The notes under the pieces: generated by a model | The model's database searches: none | What the model was told of the DNA's origin: nothing | The model's input: the letters and a program-made list of their open reading frames with translations, nothing else | In this document: piece by piece, positions 53,842-62,096 of the stretch | Layout of the letters: every line of letters starts with the position of its first letter | How positions within the stretch are numbered: position 1 is the first letter of the stretch | Position numbers and translations under genes: made by a program | Assembly: GCF_009497895.1 (NCBI RefSeq) | Contig: NZ_CP033116.1 | Coordinates: forward strand, 744,001-808,000 | Origin: Halopseudomonas pelagia | GTDB lineage: Bacteria; Pseudomonadota; Gammaproteobacteria; Pseudomonadales; Pseudomonadaceae | Direction: 5' to 3' | Length of the DNA stretch: 64,000 nt

Positions 53842-55098
53842 ATGCAAATGGCAGTTCAGTGGTTGCTGATTCTAATGGCGATAGCCGCGTTTCTGGGTGT
53901 AGTACTTGAAGAGCTGATTCACGTTAACAAGGCCAAGGTGGTACTGTTTTTTGGCGCTCTGGCGTGGATGGTGTTGTTTATTGCCGCCCCCGATGAGGCG
54001 TTCCGAAGTGAGGTAAACGAAGCGCTGACGGAAAACATTACCGATATCGCCAGCCTCTGGTTATTTCTGCTGGCGACCATGACCTTTGTTGCTTACCTGA
54101 ACAAGAAAGGTCTGATTGAAAACATCATCTACAGCATTCTTCCTGGCCAGATCACTGAGCGAAAGCTCCTGTTCCTGACCGGCCTGTTCTGTTTCGTTTT
54201 CTCTTCGATCGCCGACAACATCACTGCAACGCTGGTCTCGGTGGCGCTGGTACTCAGCCTCAAGCTTGAACTGCGTAAAACCCTGAGGTTTGCCACGCTG
54301 GTCGTGTTTGCGGTGAACTCCGGTGGTGTCGCGATGATTACCGGTGACGTCACGACCCTGATGATCTTCCTCGCCGACAAGGTGGAAATTACCCACTTGT
54401 TGTTGCTGGCGCTGCCGGCCTTTATGGCGGTCATGCTGTTGGCAGCACTGCTTTCGGTGGGCCTGAGTGGCGAGGTGGTGATCGAGAAAGGCACTCTGCA
54501 GCCGGTGCGTGGTGTTGATAAGGTGATAGGTCTGGTTTTTCTACTGACCATTGTCGGCACCATTCTGGGCAGCTTGCTGTACTCGATTCCGCCTGTTCTG
54601 ACGTTCCTTACCGGGCTGGCACTGATGTTTTTGATTGCACGGTTTTTCAATGAAGACATCGAGAACGATCCGATTCTGGAATACGTTCGCGCTATCGAGT
54701 TCGAGACATTGCTGTTCTTCCTGGGCGTGCTTCTGCTGGTCGGCATGTTGCAGTTCATCGGCGTGCTGCAAGGCCTGACAGCTCTGTATGACGTGGTCCC
54801 GGTAATGCTCGCCAACTTCCTGATGGGCATGTTGTCGGCGCTGATCGACAACGTTCCCCTGACGGCCGCCTTGCTGAAATCCGACCTGCAAATGGGCACC
54901 GCCGAGTGGATGGGTCTGACTTATGCTGTCGGAGTAGGGGGATCATTGCTTATAATTGGCTCCGCTGCGGGTATTGTTGCGATGAGCAAGCTGCCCGGGC
55001 TGACCTTCATGACCTATATGCGCAGCTTCGGCCTGCTGTTTATCGCCTTCACTTTTGGCTTTCTGGCAGTGTACGGGCTAGGGTTGCTGGTCAGCTGA
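53842..55098 (+). CDS. nhaD: NhaD-type Na+/H+ antiporter
   Basis: A 418-residue inner-membrane antiporter of the ion transporter superfamily with about 12 hydrophobic segments. NhaD signatures are LEELIHVNKAKVVLFFGALAW and the paired re-entrant Asp-Asn motifs FSSIADNITATLVS and LSALIDNVPLTAAL, which form the ion site. It expels sodium in exchange for protons. It stands between ribD and ribC with gaps of 12 and 31 bases, a place where typical Pseudomonas has no gene. ATG 53842 is the chosen start; the second ATG (53848) is possible. Confidence 0.92.
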   Translation: MQMAVQWLLILMAIAAFLGVVLEELIHVNKAKVVLFFGALAWMVLFIAAPDEAFRSEVNEALTENITDIASLWLFLLATMTFVAYLNKKGLIENIIYSILPGQITERKLLFLTGLFCFVFSSIADNITATLVSVALVLSLKLELRKTLRFATLVVFAVNSGGVAMITGDVTTLMIFLADKVEITHLLLLALPAFMAVMLLAALLSVGLSGEVVIEKGTLQPVRGVDKVIGLVFLLTIVGTILGSLLYSIPPVLTFLTGLALMFLIARFFNEDIENDPILEYVRAIEFETLLFFLGVLLLVGMLQFIGVLQGLTALYDVVPVMLANFLMGMLSALIDNVPLTAALLKSDLQMGTAEWMGLTYAVGVGGSLLIIGSAAGIVAMSKLPGLTFMTYMRSFGLLFIAFTFGFLAVYGLGLLVS

Positions 55099-55129
55099 AT
55101 CTTTCCTTCCACGTTAGCGAGACGTACAG

Positions 55130-55798
55130 ATGTTTACAGGCATTATTGAAGCAGTCGGTCATATTCAGAGCATGCAGCCACGCGGTGGTGATGTGCGCCT
55201 GTACGTCAAGACCGGCAAGCTGAGTCTGGACGACGTCAAGCTGGGTGATAGCATTGCCGTCAACGGCGTCTGCCTGACCGCAGTTGAACTGCCGGGTGAT
55301 GGCTTCTGGGCGGATGTCAGCCAGGAAACCATTCGCCGTACCGCTCTGTCGCGGCTCAAGGAAGGCAGCAAGGTCAATCTTGAAAAAGCCCTGACGCCGT
55401 CAACACGGCTCGGTGGCCATCTGGTCAGCGGTCATGTTGATGGCGTCGGCAAAGTGCTTTCCATGAACGAAGATGCGCGCTCCTGGCATTTCCGTATTGA
55501 AGCGCCAGCCAATCTGGCGCGCTACATCGCCGAGAAAGGCTCGATTACTGTCGATGGCACCAGCCTGACGGTCAACAGCGTGGACGGCGCCGTGTTCGAT
55601 CTGAACATCGTGCCGCATACCATGCAGGAGACTGTGATGGGCGGGTATCAGGTCGGCGCTCCGGTCAATCTCGAAGTTGACCTGATTGCGCGCTACCTCG
55701 AACGTCTGCTGCTGGGTGACAAGGCGGCTGAATCCGGCGCTGGCAGCAGCACGCTAAGTATGTCCTTTCTGGCCGAAAACGGCTTCCTGAAGCCTTGA
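55130..55798 (+). CDS. ribC: Riboflavin synthase
   Basis: Riboflavin synthase (222 residues; also called ribE) dismutates two lumazines into riboflavin. Two lumazine-binding repeats are visible: MFTGIIEAVGHIQSM with GDSIAVNGVCLTAV, and LGGHLVSGHVDGVGKV with GSITVDGTSLTVN. It is downstream of nhaD and 22 bases before ribBA. The C-terminal tail after GDK is slightly longer than in enteric homologues. Confidence 0.96.
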   Translation: MFTGIIEAVGHIQSMQPRGGDVRLYVKTGKLSLDDVKLGDSIAVNGVCLTAVELPGDGFWADVSQETIRRTALSRLKEGSKVNLEKALTPSTRLGGHLVSGHVDGVGKVLSMNEDARSWHFRIEAPANLARYIAEKGSITVDGTSLTVNSVDGAVFDLNIVPHTMQETVMGGYQVGAPVNLEVDLIARYLERLLLGDKAAESGAGSSTLSMSFLAENGFLKP

Positions 55799-55820
55799 TC
55801 AACGTGCCCGGGAGGGCCGT

Positions 55821-56915
55821 ATGAAACTCAATACAATCGAAGAACTGCTCGAAGACATTCGGGCTGGCAAGATGGTCATCCTGATGGATGACGAAGATCG
55901 CGAGAATGAAGGCGACCTGATCATGGCAGCGCAAGCCTGCCAGGCTGAGCACATCAATTTCATGGCGCGCTATGGTCGCGGCCTGATCTGCATGCCCATG
56001 AGCCTCGAGCATTGCGAGCGCTTGAAGCTGCCGTTGATGGTGCAGCGCAACAATTCCGGCTTCGGTACCAAATTTACCGTGTCCATTGAGGCGGCTGTTG
56101 GCGTCAGCACCGGTATTTCCGCTGGCGACCGGGCGCGTACAGTGCAGGCAGCAGCTGCGCCGGGCGCGGTGGCTGATGATATCGTCAGCCCCGGACATAT
56201 CTTCCCGCTGATGGCGCAGCCTGGTGGCGTGCTGGCGCGGGCCGGGCATACCGAGGCAGCCTGTGATCTGGCACGCATGGGCGGGTTTGGCGAGTCCGGG
56301 GTGATCTGCGAGATCATGAACGACGACGGCAGCATGTCTCGTCGCCCGGAGCTGGAGGCGTTCGCCGAACAGCACAACCTGAAGATTGGCACCATTGCTG
56401 ACCTGATTCACTACCGCCTGCTCAACGAGCGCACGGTCAAGCGTGTGTCCGAGCAGCCGCTGGAAACCGAGCTGGGCACCTTCAATCTGGTGACCTACCG
56501 CGACAGCCTGGAAGGCGCAGTGCACCTGGCGTTGACCCTGGGCAAGCTGGAGCCGGAGGAGCCGACCTTGGTGCGCGTGCACAATATGGACCCGCTGCGC
56601 GACCTGTTCATGGTCAAGCAGCCGGAGCGTTGGAGCTTGCGTGCGGCCATGGCCAAACTGGCCGAGGAAGGTCATGGCGTGGTACTGCTGCTGGGCAACC
56701 AGATGGGCGCCGACGAGCTGTTGCATCACGTCAACCAGTTGGCCGGCACCGATACGCCCGAACGCCAGCCGACCACCTACAATACGGTAGGCGCCGGTTC
56801 ACAGATTCTGCGCGACCTCGGCGTGCGCAAGATGCGCCTGCTGTCCAAGCCAATGAAGTTCAACGCCATATCCGGCTTTGATCTGGAAGTAGTAGAATAT
56901 CTGCCCTGCGAATAA
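55821..56915 (+). CDS. ribBA: DHBP synthase with degenerate GTP cyclohydrolase II domain
   Basis: A 364-residue two-domain protein. The N-terminal part (1-205) is 3,4-dihydroxy-2-butanone-4-phosphate synthase: MDDEDRENEGDLI metal motif, TGISAGDRARTVQ and GHTEAACDLARMGG. The C-terminal part (about 210-364) resembles GTP cyclohydrolase II but lacks the three zinc cysteines and the HSECLTGD motif; the aligned region reads VHNMDPLRDLFMVKQPERW. Only DHBP synthase activity is therefore expected. The functional cyclohydrolase is the separate ribA at 60228. Confidence 0.93.
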   Translation: MKLNTIEELLEDIRAGKMVILMDDEDRENEGDLIMAAQACQAEHINFMARYGRGLICMPMSLEHCERLKLPLMVQRNNSGFGTKFTVSIEAAVGVSTGISAGDRARTVQAAAAPGAVADDIVSPGHIFPLMAQPGGVLARAGHTEAACDLARMGGFGESGVICEIMNDDGSMSRRPELEAFAEQHNLKIGTIADLIHYRLLNERTVKRVSEQPLETELGTFNLVTYRDSLEGAVHLALTLGKLEPEEPTLVRVHNMDPLRDLFMVKQPERWSLRAAMAKLAEEGHGVVLLLGNQMGADELLHHVNQLAGTDTPERQPTTYNTVGAGSQILRDLGVRKMRLLSKPMKFNAISGFDLEVVEYLPCE

Positions 56916-56930
56916 ACGCACCCGATCCAC

Positions 56931-56951
56931 GACTGCGCCCGGTGCGCAGTC
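56931..56951 (+). other. Hairpin between ribBA and ribH
   Basis: GACTGCGC (56931-56938) pairs perfectly with GCGCAGTC (56944-56951) around CCGGT, in the 58-base gap before ribH. A short T-containing stretch follows but no true T-run. It could protect or modulate the downstream message. Confidence 0.4.
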
Positions 56952-56973
56952 GGTTCTTTAAGAGAGAGACAAC

Positions 56974-57453
56974 ATGTCAGTTATACGTACCATCGAAGGC
57001 GATTTCATGGCGACCCAAGGCCGCTACGCACTGGTTGTTGGACGCTTCAACAGCTTTGTGGTCGAAAGCCTGCTGTCCGGCGCCATTGATGCGCTGAAGC
57101 GCCATGGGGTGAAGGATGCCGATATCACCATCATCCGTACTCCAGGTGCGTTCGAGATCCCCCTGGTGGTGAAGAAAGTCGCCGAGATGAAGCAGTTCGA
57201 CGCGATTGTTACGCTGGGCGCGGTCATTCGCGGTGGTACGCCGCATTTCGAATATGTCGCTGGCGAGTGCGTCAAAGGCATCGGCAGCCTGTCCCTGGAA
57301 TACGGTATTCCGGTGGCGTTCGGCGTATTGACCGTCGATAGCATTGAGCAGGCCATTGAGCGCTCCGGCACCAAGGCTGGCAACAAGGGCGCAGAAGCGG
57401 CCATGTCCGCATTCGAGATGGTTAGCCTGTTCAAGCAGTTGGAGGCGAAGTGA
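56974..57453 (+). CDS. ribH: 6,7-dimethyl-8-ribityllumazine synthase
   Basis: Lumazine synthase (159 residues; called ribE in some Pseudomonas annotations). Active-site signatures are [44 protein letters not shown] and [25 protein letters not shown]. It joins DHBP with the pyrimidine made by RibD. AAGAGAGAGACAAC precedes the ATG. Its TGA overlaps the nusB GTG start. Confidence 0.97.
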   Translation: MSVIRTIEGDFMATQGRYALVVGRFNSFVVESLLSGAIDALKRHGVKDADITIIRTPGAFEIPLVVKKVAEMKQFDAIVTLGAVIRGGTPHFEYVAGECVKGIGSLSLEYGIPVAFGVLTVDSIEQAIERSGTKAGNKGAEAAMSAFEMVSLFKQLEAK

Positions 57454-57929
57454 GCGAGTCTGACTCCCAGCCAGTTACCGCCGGCAAGCCCAAGGCTTCA
57501 GCCCGGCGCAAGGCTCGCAGCTTCGCGCTGCAAGCGCTCTATGGCTGGCACGTGGCAGACCTGCCGCTGTCCGATATTGAAGCGCAGTATCGTACCGACA
57601 ACGACTTCGCCAAGGTTGACGGCGCCTATTTTCACGAGCTGTTGACCGGCGTGGGCAAGAATCTCACCGAGCTGGATGAGTGCCTGGCTACCGTGCTTGA
57701 TCGCCCGGTAAAAGAACTCGACCCTATCGAACTCGCAACCTTGCGCATCGGCGTGTACGAATTGATGTTCCGCATTGATGTGCCCTACAAAGTGGTGATC
57801 AACGAGGGCATCGAGTTGGCCAAGACCTTCGGTGCGACCGATGGGCACAAATACGTCAACGGTATTCTCGACAAGCTCGCACCGCGCCTGCGCAGTGCCG
57901 AAGTCAACGCGTCCCGCCGGGGACGCTGA
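57450..57929 (+). CDS. nusB: Transcription antitermination protein NusB
   Basis: NusB (159 residues) forms with S10/NusE the boxA-binding complex used in rRNA transcription. Sequence features are [39 protein letters not shown] and [34 protein letters not shown]. The start is GTG 57450 with GGAGG just upstream, overlapping ribH by four bases. Confidence 0.97.
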   Translation: MSESDSQPVTAGKPKASARRKARSFALQALYGWHVADLPLSDIEAQYRTDNDFAKVDGAYFHELLTGVGKNLTELDECLATVLDRPVKELDPIELATLRIGVYELMFRIDVPYKVVINEGIELAKTFGATDGHKYVNGILDKLAPRLRSAEVNASRRGR

Positions 57930-57954
57930 ATGTCGCCGGCAGGAGGCTGTCGCC

Positions 57955-58953
57955 ATGCCGCTGGGTGAGTTTGAACTGATCCACCGCTACTTCCAGGGTC
58001 CTGCCCTGGAAGCGGCGGGCGACGTTGGGGCCATTACCCTGGGTATTGGTGATGACGCCGCTCTGCTGCAGCCCGACCCAGATAAGCAGTGTGTGGTTTC
58101 TACTGACAGTCTGGTGCTCGGCACTCATTTCCCCGAACATTATCTGCCCGCTGATCTGGGTTACCGCGCGCTTGCCGTCGCGGTGAGCGACTTGGCGGCG
58201 ATGGGCGCCAGGCCGTTGGGCTTTACCTTGGCGCTGACGTTGCCGCAGGTTGACGAAGACTGGCTGGCGGGTTTTGCCCAGGGTCTGGCCCAGGCGGCCG
58301 AGGATCACCGTATTTGTCTGGTCGGTGGCGATACCACGCGCGGCCCGTTGAATATTGGCGTGACGGTTATCGGCCAGGTTGCCGCGCGCAAGGTAGTCCG
58401 CCGCAAAGGCGCACAACCGGGAGACCTGGTGTGCGTGGGTGGCCCATTGGGTGATGGTGGCGCAGGTCTGGCGGTAGTGCTTGGCGAAACGCTTCCCGAA
58501 CAGCTCAGCGATGCCGCGCGAGAGTATCTCGCCAAGCGTTTTTGGCGGCCTCGCGCTCAGTGCGAACTGGGACTTGAGTTGGCTGGCATTGCCAGTGCTG
58601 GCTTGGATGTATCAGACGGGCTGCTGGCAGATGCCGGTCATCTCGCGCGGAGCAGCGATGTGGCTTTGCATATGCGCTATGCCGACCTGCCTTGCTCCCC
58701 CGCGCTACAGGCCTGGCCTGAGGCGCAACGCCGGGAGTGGATGCTGGGTGCGGGTGATGACTATGTGCTGCTTTTTACTCTTCCGGTCGCCAGCCGCTCC
58801 TGCCTTGATGTGTGGTTATCCCAGGGCCACCAGGTAAAGGTGATTGGTGAAGTGGTTGCAGGGCAGGGGGTGTGGCTGGATGATGGGCAGCAACTGGTGA
58901 ACATGGATAGCCTCGCGGGCTACCAACACTTCAAGGATACAACCGATGACTGA
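57955..58953 (+). CDS. thiL: Thiamine-monophosphate kinase
   Basis: ThiL (332 residues) makes thiamine diphosphate from the monophosphate. It is an AIRS-type ATP-binding protein with GIGDDAALL, ALAVAVSDLAAMGARPLGFTLALTL and GGDTTRGPLNIGVTVIG. The start was set at ATG 57955 (MPLGEFELIHRYFQ) with AGGAGG upstream; an earlier in-frame ATG would overlap nusB. It overlaps pgpA by eight bases. Confidence 0.96.
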   Translation: MPLGEFELIHRYFQGPALEAAGDVGAITLGIGDDAALLQPDPDKQCVVSTDSLVLGTHFPEHYLPADLGYRALAVAVSDLAAMGARPLGFTLALTLPQVDEDWLAGFAQGLAQAAEDHRICLVGGDTTRGPLNIGVTVIGQVAARKVVRRKGAQPGDLVCVGGPLGDGGAGLAVVLGETLPEQLSDAAREYLAKRFWRPRAQCELGLELAGIASAGLDVSDGLLADAGHLARSSDVALHMRYADLPCSPALQAWPEAQRREWMLGAGDDYVLLFTLPVASRSCLDVWLSQGHQVKVIGEVVAGQGVWLDDGQQLVNMDSLAGYQHFKDTTDD

Positions 58954-59431
58954 CCTGCAGCCGCACGCTCCCGCTTCCGTGTGGCGCAACCCGATCCATT
59001 TTCTCGCCTTCGGCTTCGGCAGTGGGGCGATTCCCAAGGCTCCGGGTACCTGGGGCACACTTGCCGCCGTGCCCTTTGTACTGATCTGGCAACAGTTGCC
59101 GCTGGCCGGGTATGTGCTGGTGCTGGTGGTCGCAACCCTGCTGGGTATCTGGTTGTGTGACCGCACCGCCAAGGATATGGGCGTGCATGATCACGGCGGC
59201 ATCGTCTGGGACGAATTCGTTGGCCTGTGGCTGACCATGTTGCTGGCGCCACCGGGATGGCTATGGCTGTTGGCCGGTTTTGCGCTGTTCCGATTGTTTG
59301 ATATCTGGAAACCCTGGCCAATTGGCTGGGTAGATCGGCGGGTCGGCGGCGGCTTCGGCATCATGCTGGACGATCTTCTCGCCGGCCTCATGGCGCTGCT
59401 GGTATTGTTAGCAGCCGAACTGTTGATCTGA
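58946..59431 (+). CDS. pgpA: Phosphatidylglycerophosphatase A
   Basis: PgpA (161 residues) dephosphorylates phosphatidylglycerophosphate at the inner membrane. Conserved motifs are GSGAIPKAPGTWGTLAA, HDHGGIVWDEFVGLWLTML and FDIWKPWPIGWVDRRVGGGFGIMLDDLLAG, followed by a terminal hydrophobic segment. It lies in the conserved nusB-thiL-pgpA order. Confidence 0.96.
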   Translation: MTDLQPHAPASVWRNPIHFLAFGFGSGAIPKAPGTWGTLAAVPFVLIWQQLPLAGYVLVLVVATLLGIWLCDRTAKDMGVHDHGGIVWDEFVGLWLTMLLAPPGWLWLLAGFALFRLFDIWKPWPIGWVDRRVGGGFGIMLDDLLAGLMALLVLLAAELLI

Positions 59432-59452
59432 CACTGGCGAGGAACGGACACC

Positions 59453-60103
59453 ATGCCCCTGCTTTATCCCACCCTGTTGCGCCTGAGTGTGCTGCTGTTG
59501 CTCAGCCCCGCAGCCGTCGCCGATCCGTCAGTGAGAGTGGTCGGTCTGTTTGCTGGCGCCGCGGTGGTCAATATTGACGGTCAGCGGCATATGTTGCGGA
59601 TCGGTCAGCCCGGCCCCCAAGGTATTGAGCTGGTAGCCGCAGACAGCACCACCGCCACGCTGCGCATCAACGGCCAGACTCGCCAGTTCGGCATGCAGCG
59701 CGACTACACCGACGGATTCGCTGAGCGCGCCACTACCCAGGTAAGCATCCCGCGCGGCAGGGGTGGACACTACCGTGTCACCGGCTCGATCAACGGCCAG
59801 ACCGTTCAGTTTATGGTCGACACCGGAGCGACCAGCGTCGCCATGAGCTCTTTCGAGGCACAGCGGCTGGGCATCGACTATCGGGTCACCGGCTCCGAAG
59901 TGCGGGCCACTACCGCTAGTGGTCAGGTTGCGGGCTACCGGGTAACGCTTGCCCGGGTCAAAGTGGGCGATGTCGAACTGACCAATGTCGACGGTCTGAT
60001 TCTGGAAGGCGGCTTTCCCACCGAAGTATTGCTCGGCAACAGCTATCTGAACCGCATACGTATGGTGGACCAGAACGGCACCCTGATATTGGAAAGCCGC
60101 TGA
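59453..60103 (+). CDS. Retropepsin-like aspartic protease, periplasmic
   Basis: A 216-residue secreted protein (signal up to about PAAVA, residue 23) with a C-terminal single-domain retropepsin-like fold. The catalytic motif is FMVDTGATSVAMSS (about residue 124), followed by LGIDY and a FPTEVLLGNSYLNRI loop. Such proteins are TIGR02281-type clan AA proteases and act as dimers. The N-terminal region is a beta-rich domain of unknown role. It lies 21 bases after pgpA. Confidence 0.82.
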   Translation: MPLLYPTLLRLSVLLLLSPAAVADPSVRVVGLFAGAAVVNIDGQRHMLRIGQPGPQGIELVAADSTTATLRINGQTRQFGMQRDYTDGFAERATTQVSIPRGRGGHYRVTGSINGQTVQFMVDTGATSVAMSSFEAQRLGIDYRVTGSEVRATTASGQVAGYRVTLARVKVGDVELTNVDGLILEGGFPTEVLLGNSYLNRIRMVDQNGTLILESR

Positions 60104-60180
60104 GGCGCCTGGCGCGGCTCGTTTCAGGAAATGCTGATACATTCCATCCGGTGCTTTACGTCGCGGCGCGGGCATTCTCC

Positions 60181-60189
60181 TGATAATAT
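60181..60189 (+). promoter_or_regulatory. Extended -10 promoter for ribA
   Basis: TG-A-TAATAT (60181-60189) is an extended -10 element 39 bases before the ribA start. No consensus -35 lies at 17 bases. The 124-base gap upstream shows nothing else clear, and no FMN riboswitch sequence. Confidence 0.4.
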
Positions 60190-60227
60190 AGCTGCCCCTT
60201 ATTGCAGCGGCTGTACAGGAGACCGGT

Positions 60228-60839
60228 GTGTCAGTCACCTTTGTTGCGTCATCCAAATTGCCTACCCGATGGGGTACGTTCACCATGCACGGTTTCCTCG
60301 AACAGGATACCGGCAAGGAACATGTTGTATTGACCATGGGCGATGTAGCCGATGGCAAGCCTGTGCTCGGCCGGCTGCATTCCGAGTGCCTGACCGGCGA
60401 CGCGCTGTTCAGTCTGCGTTGTGATTGCGGTTTCCAGCTGGAAGCGGCTTTGCAGGCCATCGCCGAGGAGGGGCGCGGCGCGCTCCTGTATCTGCGCCAG
60501 GAAGGCCGGGGCATCGGCCTGATGAACAAGATTCGTGCTTATCACTTGCAAGATGGTGGTGCGGATACCGTCGAGGCCAACGAGCAACTGGGTTTTGGCG
60601 CCGATCAGCGTGACTACGCCATCTGCCAGCCAATACTCGCGCATCTGGGTATCACCAGCCTCAAGTTGCTGACCAATAATCCACGCAAGGTCAAAGCATT
60701 GGAAGGTTATGGCCTGAAGGTGACTGAACGGCTGCCGCTGGAGTTTGGACTCAACCCGCACAACAGCAAGTATCTGGCGACCAAGGCCGGCAAGCTCGGG
60801 CATATGCTTGGCGAGATGCACCAGGCGGAGGCGGAATAA
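60228..60839 (+). CDS. ribA: GTP cyclohydrolase II
   Basis: RibA (203 residues) opens the GTP ring in the first step of riboflavin synthesis. The zinc ligands Cys54, Cys65 and Cys67 are all present in [20 protein letters not shown], and the active-site loop is [15 protein letters not shown], with LLTNNPRKV further on. The start is GTG 60228 with ACAGGAGACCGGT upstream. It compensates for the degenerate cyclohydrolase half of RibBA. Confidence 0.97.
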   Translation: MSVTFVASSKLPTRWGTFTMHGFLEQDTGKEHVVLTMGDVADGKPVLGRLHSECLTGDALFSLRCDCGFQLEAALQAIAEEGRGALLYLRQEGRGIGLMNKIRAYHLQDGGADTVEANEQLGFGADQRDYAICQPILAHLGITSLKLLTNNPRKVKALEGYGLKVTERLPLEFGLNPHNSKYLATKAGKLGHMLGEMHQAEAE

Positions 60840-61264
60840 TGTTTGATGCACGTCCTCATTGGAAGGCCTTGCAGCGCAACTGGCGGATGCAGGCGGGTGT
60901 AACCCTGGTATTGCCGATTGCACTGGTATGGTTTATTGGCGAGCAGCCGGGCGCCTGGCCTGAGGGGGCTATTCCACTGTTCGTCGTTGGGCTGGCGACG
61001 CTGTTTCTATCCATCTGGCGCTTCCGCCATTACAAATCCGCGTTGATCGCTGCTGAAGCGCTGGGCGACCAGCCACAGGCGGAATCGGCTTGGGAAACCC
61101 TGCACAAGCAACAGCTGTTGGGTTTGATGAACGCCAAGTTTCCCGCGTGGATGGGCATGCTGCAGTTTGTCTGCACCAACGAAATCGTCCCTCTGGTGTT
61201 GCTGGTGCTGGCCAGCATGGGCGTGATGTTGCTGTACCGTCCGCCCAGTGCCTGGGTGAAGTGA
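60839..61264 (+). CDS. Small membrane protein of unknown function
   Basis: A 141-residue protein with three hydrophobic segments (about 19-34, 44-60 and 114-132) and a short charged start [19 protein letters not shown] do not recognise a domain. It overlaps ribA by one base (TAATG) and btuF by one base (TGATG), so it is translationally coupled to both. The set ribA-membrane protein-BtuF-like is a conserved Pseudomonas neighbourhood, but no function can be inferred. Confidence 0.8.
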   Translation: MFDARPHWKALQRNWRMQAGVTLVLPIALVWFIGEQPGAWPEGAIPLFVVGLATLFLSIWRFRHYKSALIAAEALGDQPQAESAWETLHKQQLLGLMNAKFPAWMGMLQFVCTNEIVPLVLLVLASMGVMLLYRPPSAWVK

Positions 61265-62076
61265 TGCGCGCCGGCTGGCTGGCCGGGCTGTTGCTGTTTT
61301 GCCTACCGCTGGCAGCGGCTCCCCGGGTAGTCAGTCTGGCGCCGTTTCTTACCGATATGGTCGTGCAGCTGGACGCCGTAGATCAGCTGGTCGGTGTGCT
61401 GGACGACGGGCAACTGCCCCTTGAGCTGGAAAGCGTACCCCGCATCGGTAGCCATCAAAGCCTGTCCCGCGAGCTGATCCTGGCGCAGAATCCCGATCTG
61501 ATTCTGGCCTGGACCTCAGGCAACCCCCCTGAATTACTCGACACCCTGGAAACCTGGGGTATTCGGGTCGAGCGTTTTGATCCCCAACGATTGGCTGATA
61601 TCACCCAGATGACCCGTCGACTGGGCGTTTTGCTGGAGCGCCCAGCGGCGGCGGAAACGTTGCTTAGCGGCTATGAGCAGAAACTGCAGCGTCTGCACCG
61701 GCCTGTGACGAACAACGCCCCACGGGTATTCGTGCAGCTCTGGGACGAGCCTTTGTATACGGTCAGCGATAACCAGTTGATTGGTGATGCCTTGCGCCAC
61801 TGCGGCGCGCGCAACGTGTTTGCAGATCTGTCGATTTACGCACCCCAGGTTGGGCTTGAGAGTGTGCTTGCGGCAGATCCGGATATGATTCTGGTAGTGG
61901 ATGACCAGCCTGCAGCCGGGCATCCGTGGCTTCGACGCTGGCGTCAGTTTCCGCAAATGCGAGCGGTGCGCGAAGGGCAATTGAAGGTAATGAACGGCGA
62001 TAGCCTGGTTCGACCAACGCCGCAAATTGTCCATGGTTTGCAGCGCTTATGTCGGCTGGTGGCACCGGCTGCATGA
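61264..62076 (+). CDS. btuF: BtuF-like cobalamin-binding periplasmic protein
   Basis: A 270-residue class III substrate-binding protein. The start is ATG 61264 with signal MRAGWLAGLLLFCLPLAAA. The mature start PRVVSLAPFLTDMVVQLDAVDQLVGV is typical of BtuF, with IGSHQSLSRELILAQNPDLILAW and AADPDMILVV further on. It would hand cobalamin to an inner-membrane ABC transporter, which is not in the window. It is convergent with btuB, supporting a cobalamin role. Earlier in-frame codons overlap the upstream gene and are rejected. Confidence 0.85.
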   Translation: MRAGWLAGLLLFCLPLAAAPRVVSLAPFLTDMVVQLDAVDQLVGVLDDGQLPLELESVPRIGSHQSLSRELILAQNPDLILAWTSGNPPELLDTLETWGIRVERFDPQRLADITQMTRRLGVLLERPAAAETLLSGYEQKLQRLHRPVTNNAPRVFVQLWDEPLYTVSDNQLIGDALRHCGARNVFADLSIYAPQVGLESVLAADPDMILVVDDQPAAGHPWLRRWRQFPQMRAVREGQLKVMNGDSLVRPTPQIVHGLQRLCRLVAPAA

Positions 62077-62090
62077 CGCTGGCCGGTGCC
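62061..62090. other. Hairpin between convergent btuF and btuB
   Basis: GGCACCGGC (62061-62069) pairs perfectly with GCCGGTGCC (62082-62090), overlapping the btuF stop codon. No T-run follows on either strand. It may be a weak bidirectional stop or a 3'-end stabiliser. Confidence 0.45.
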
Positions 62091-62096
62091 GTACTG

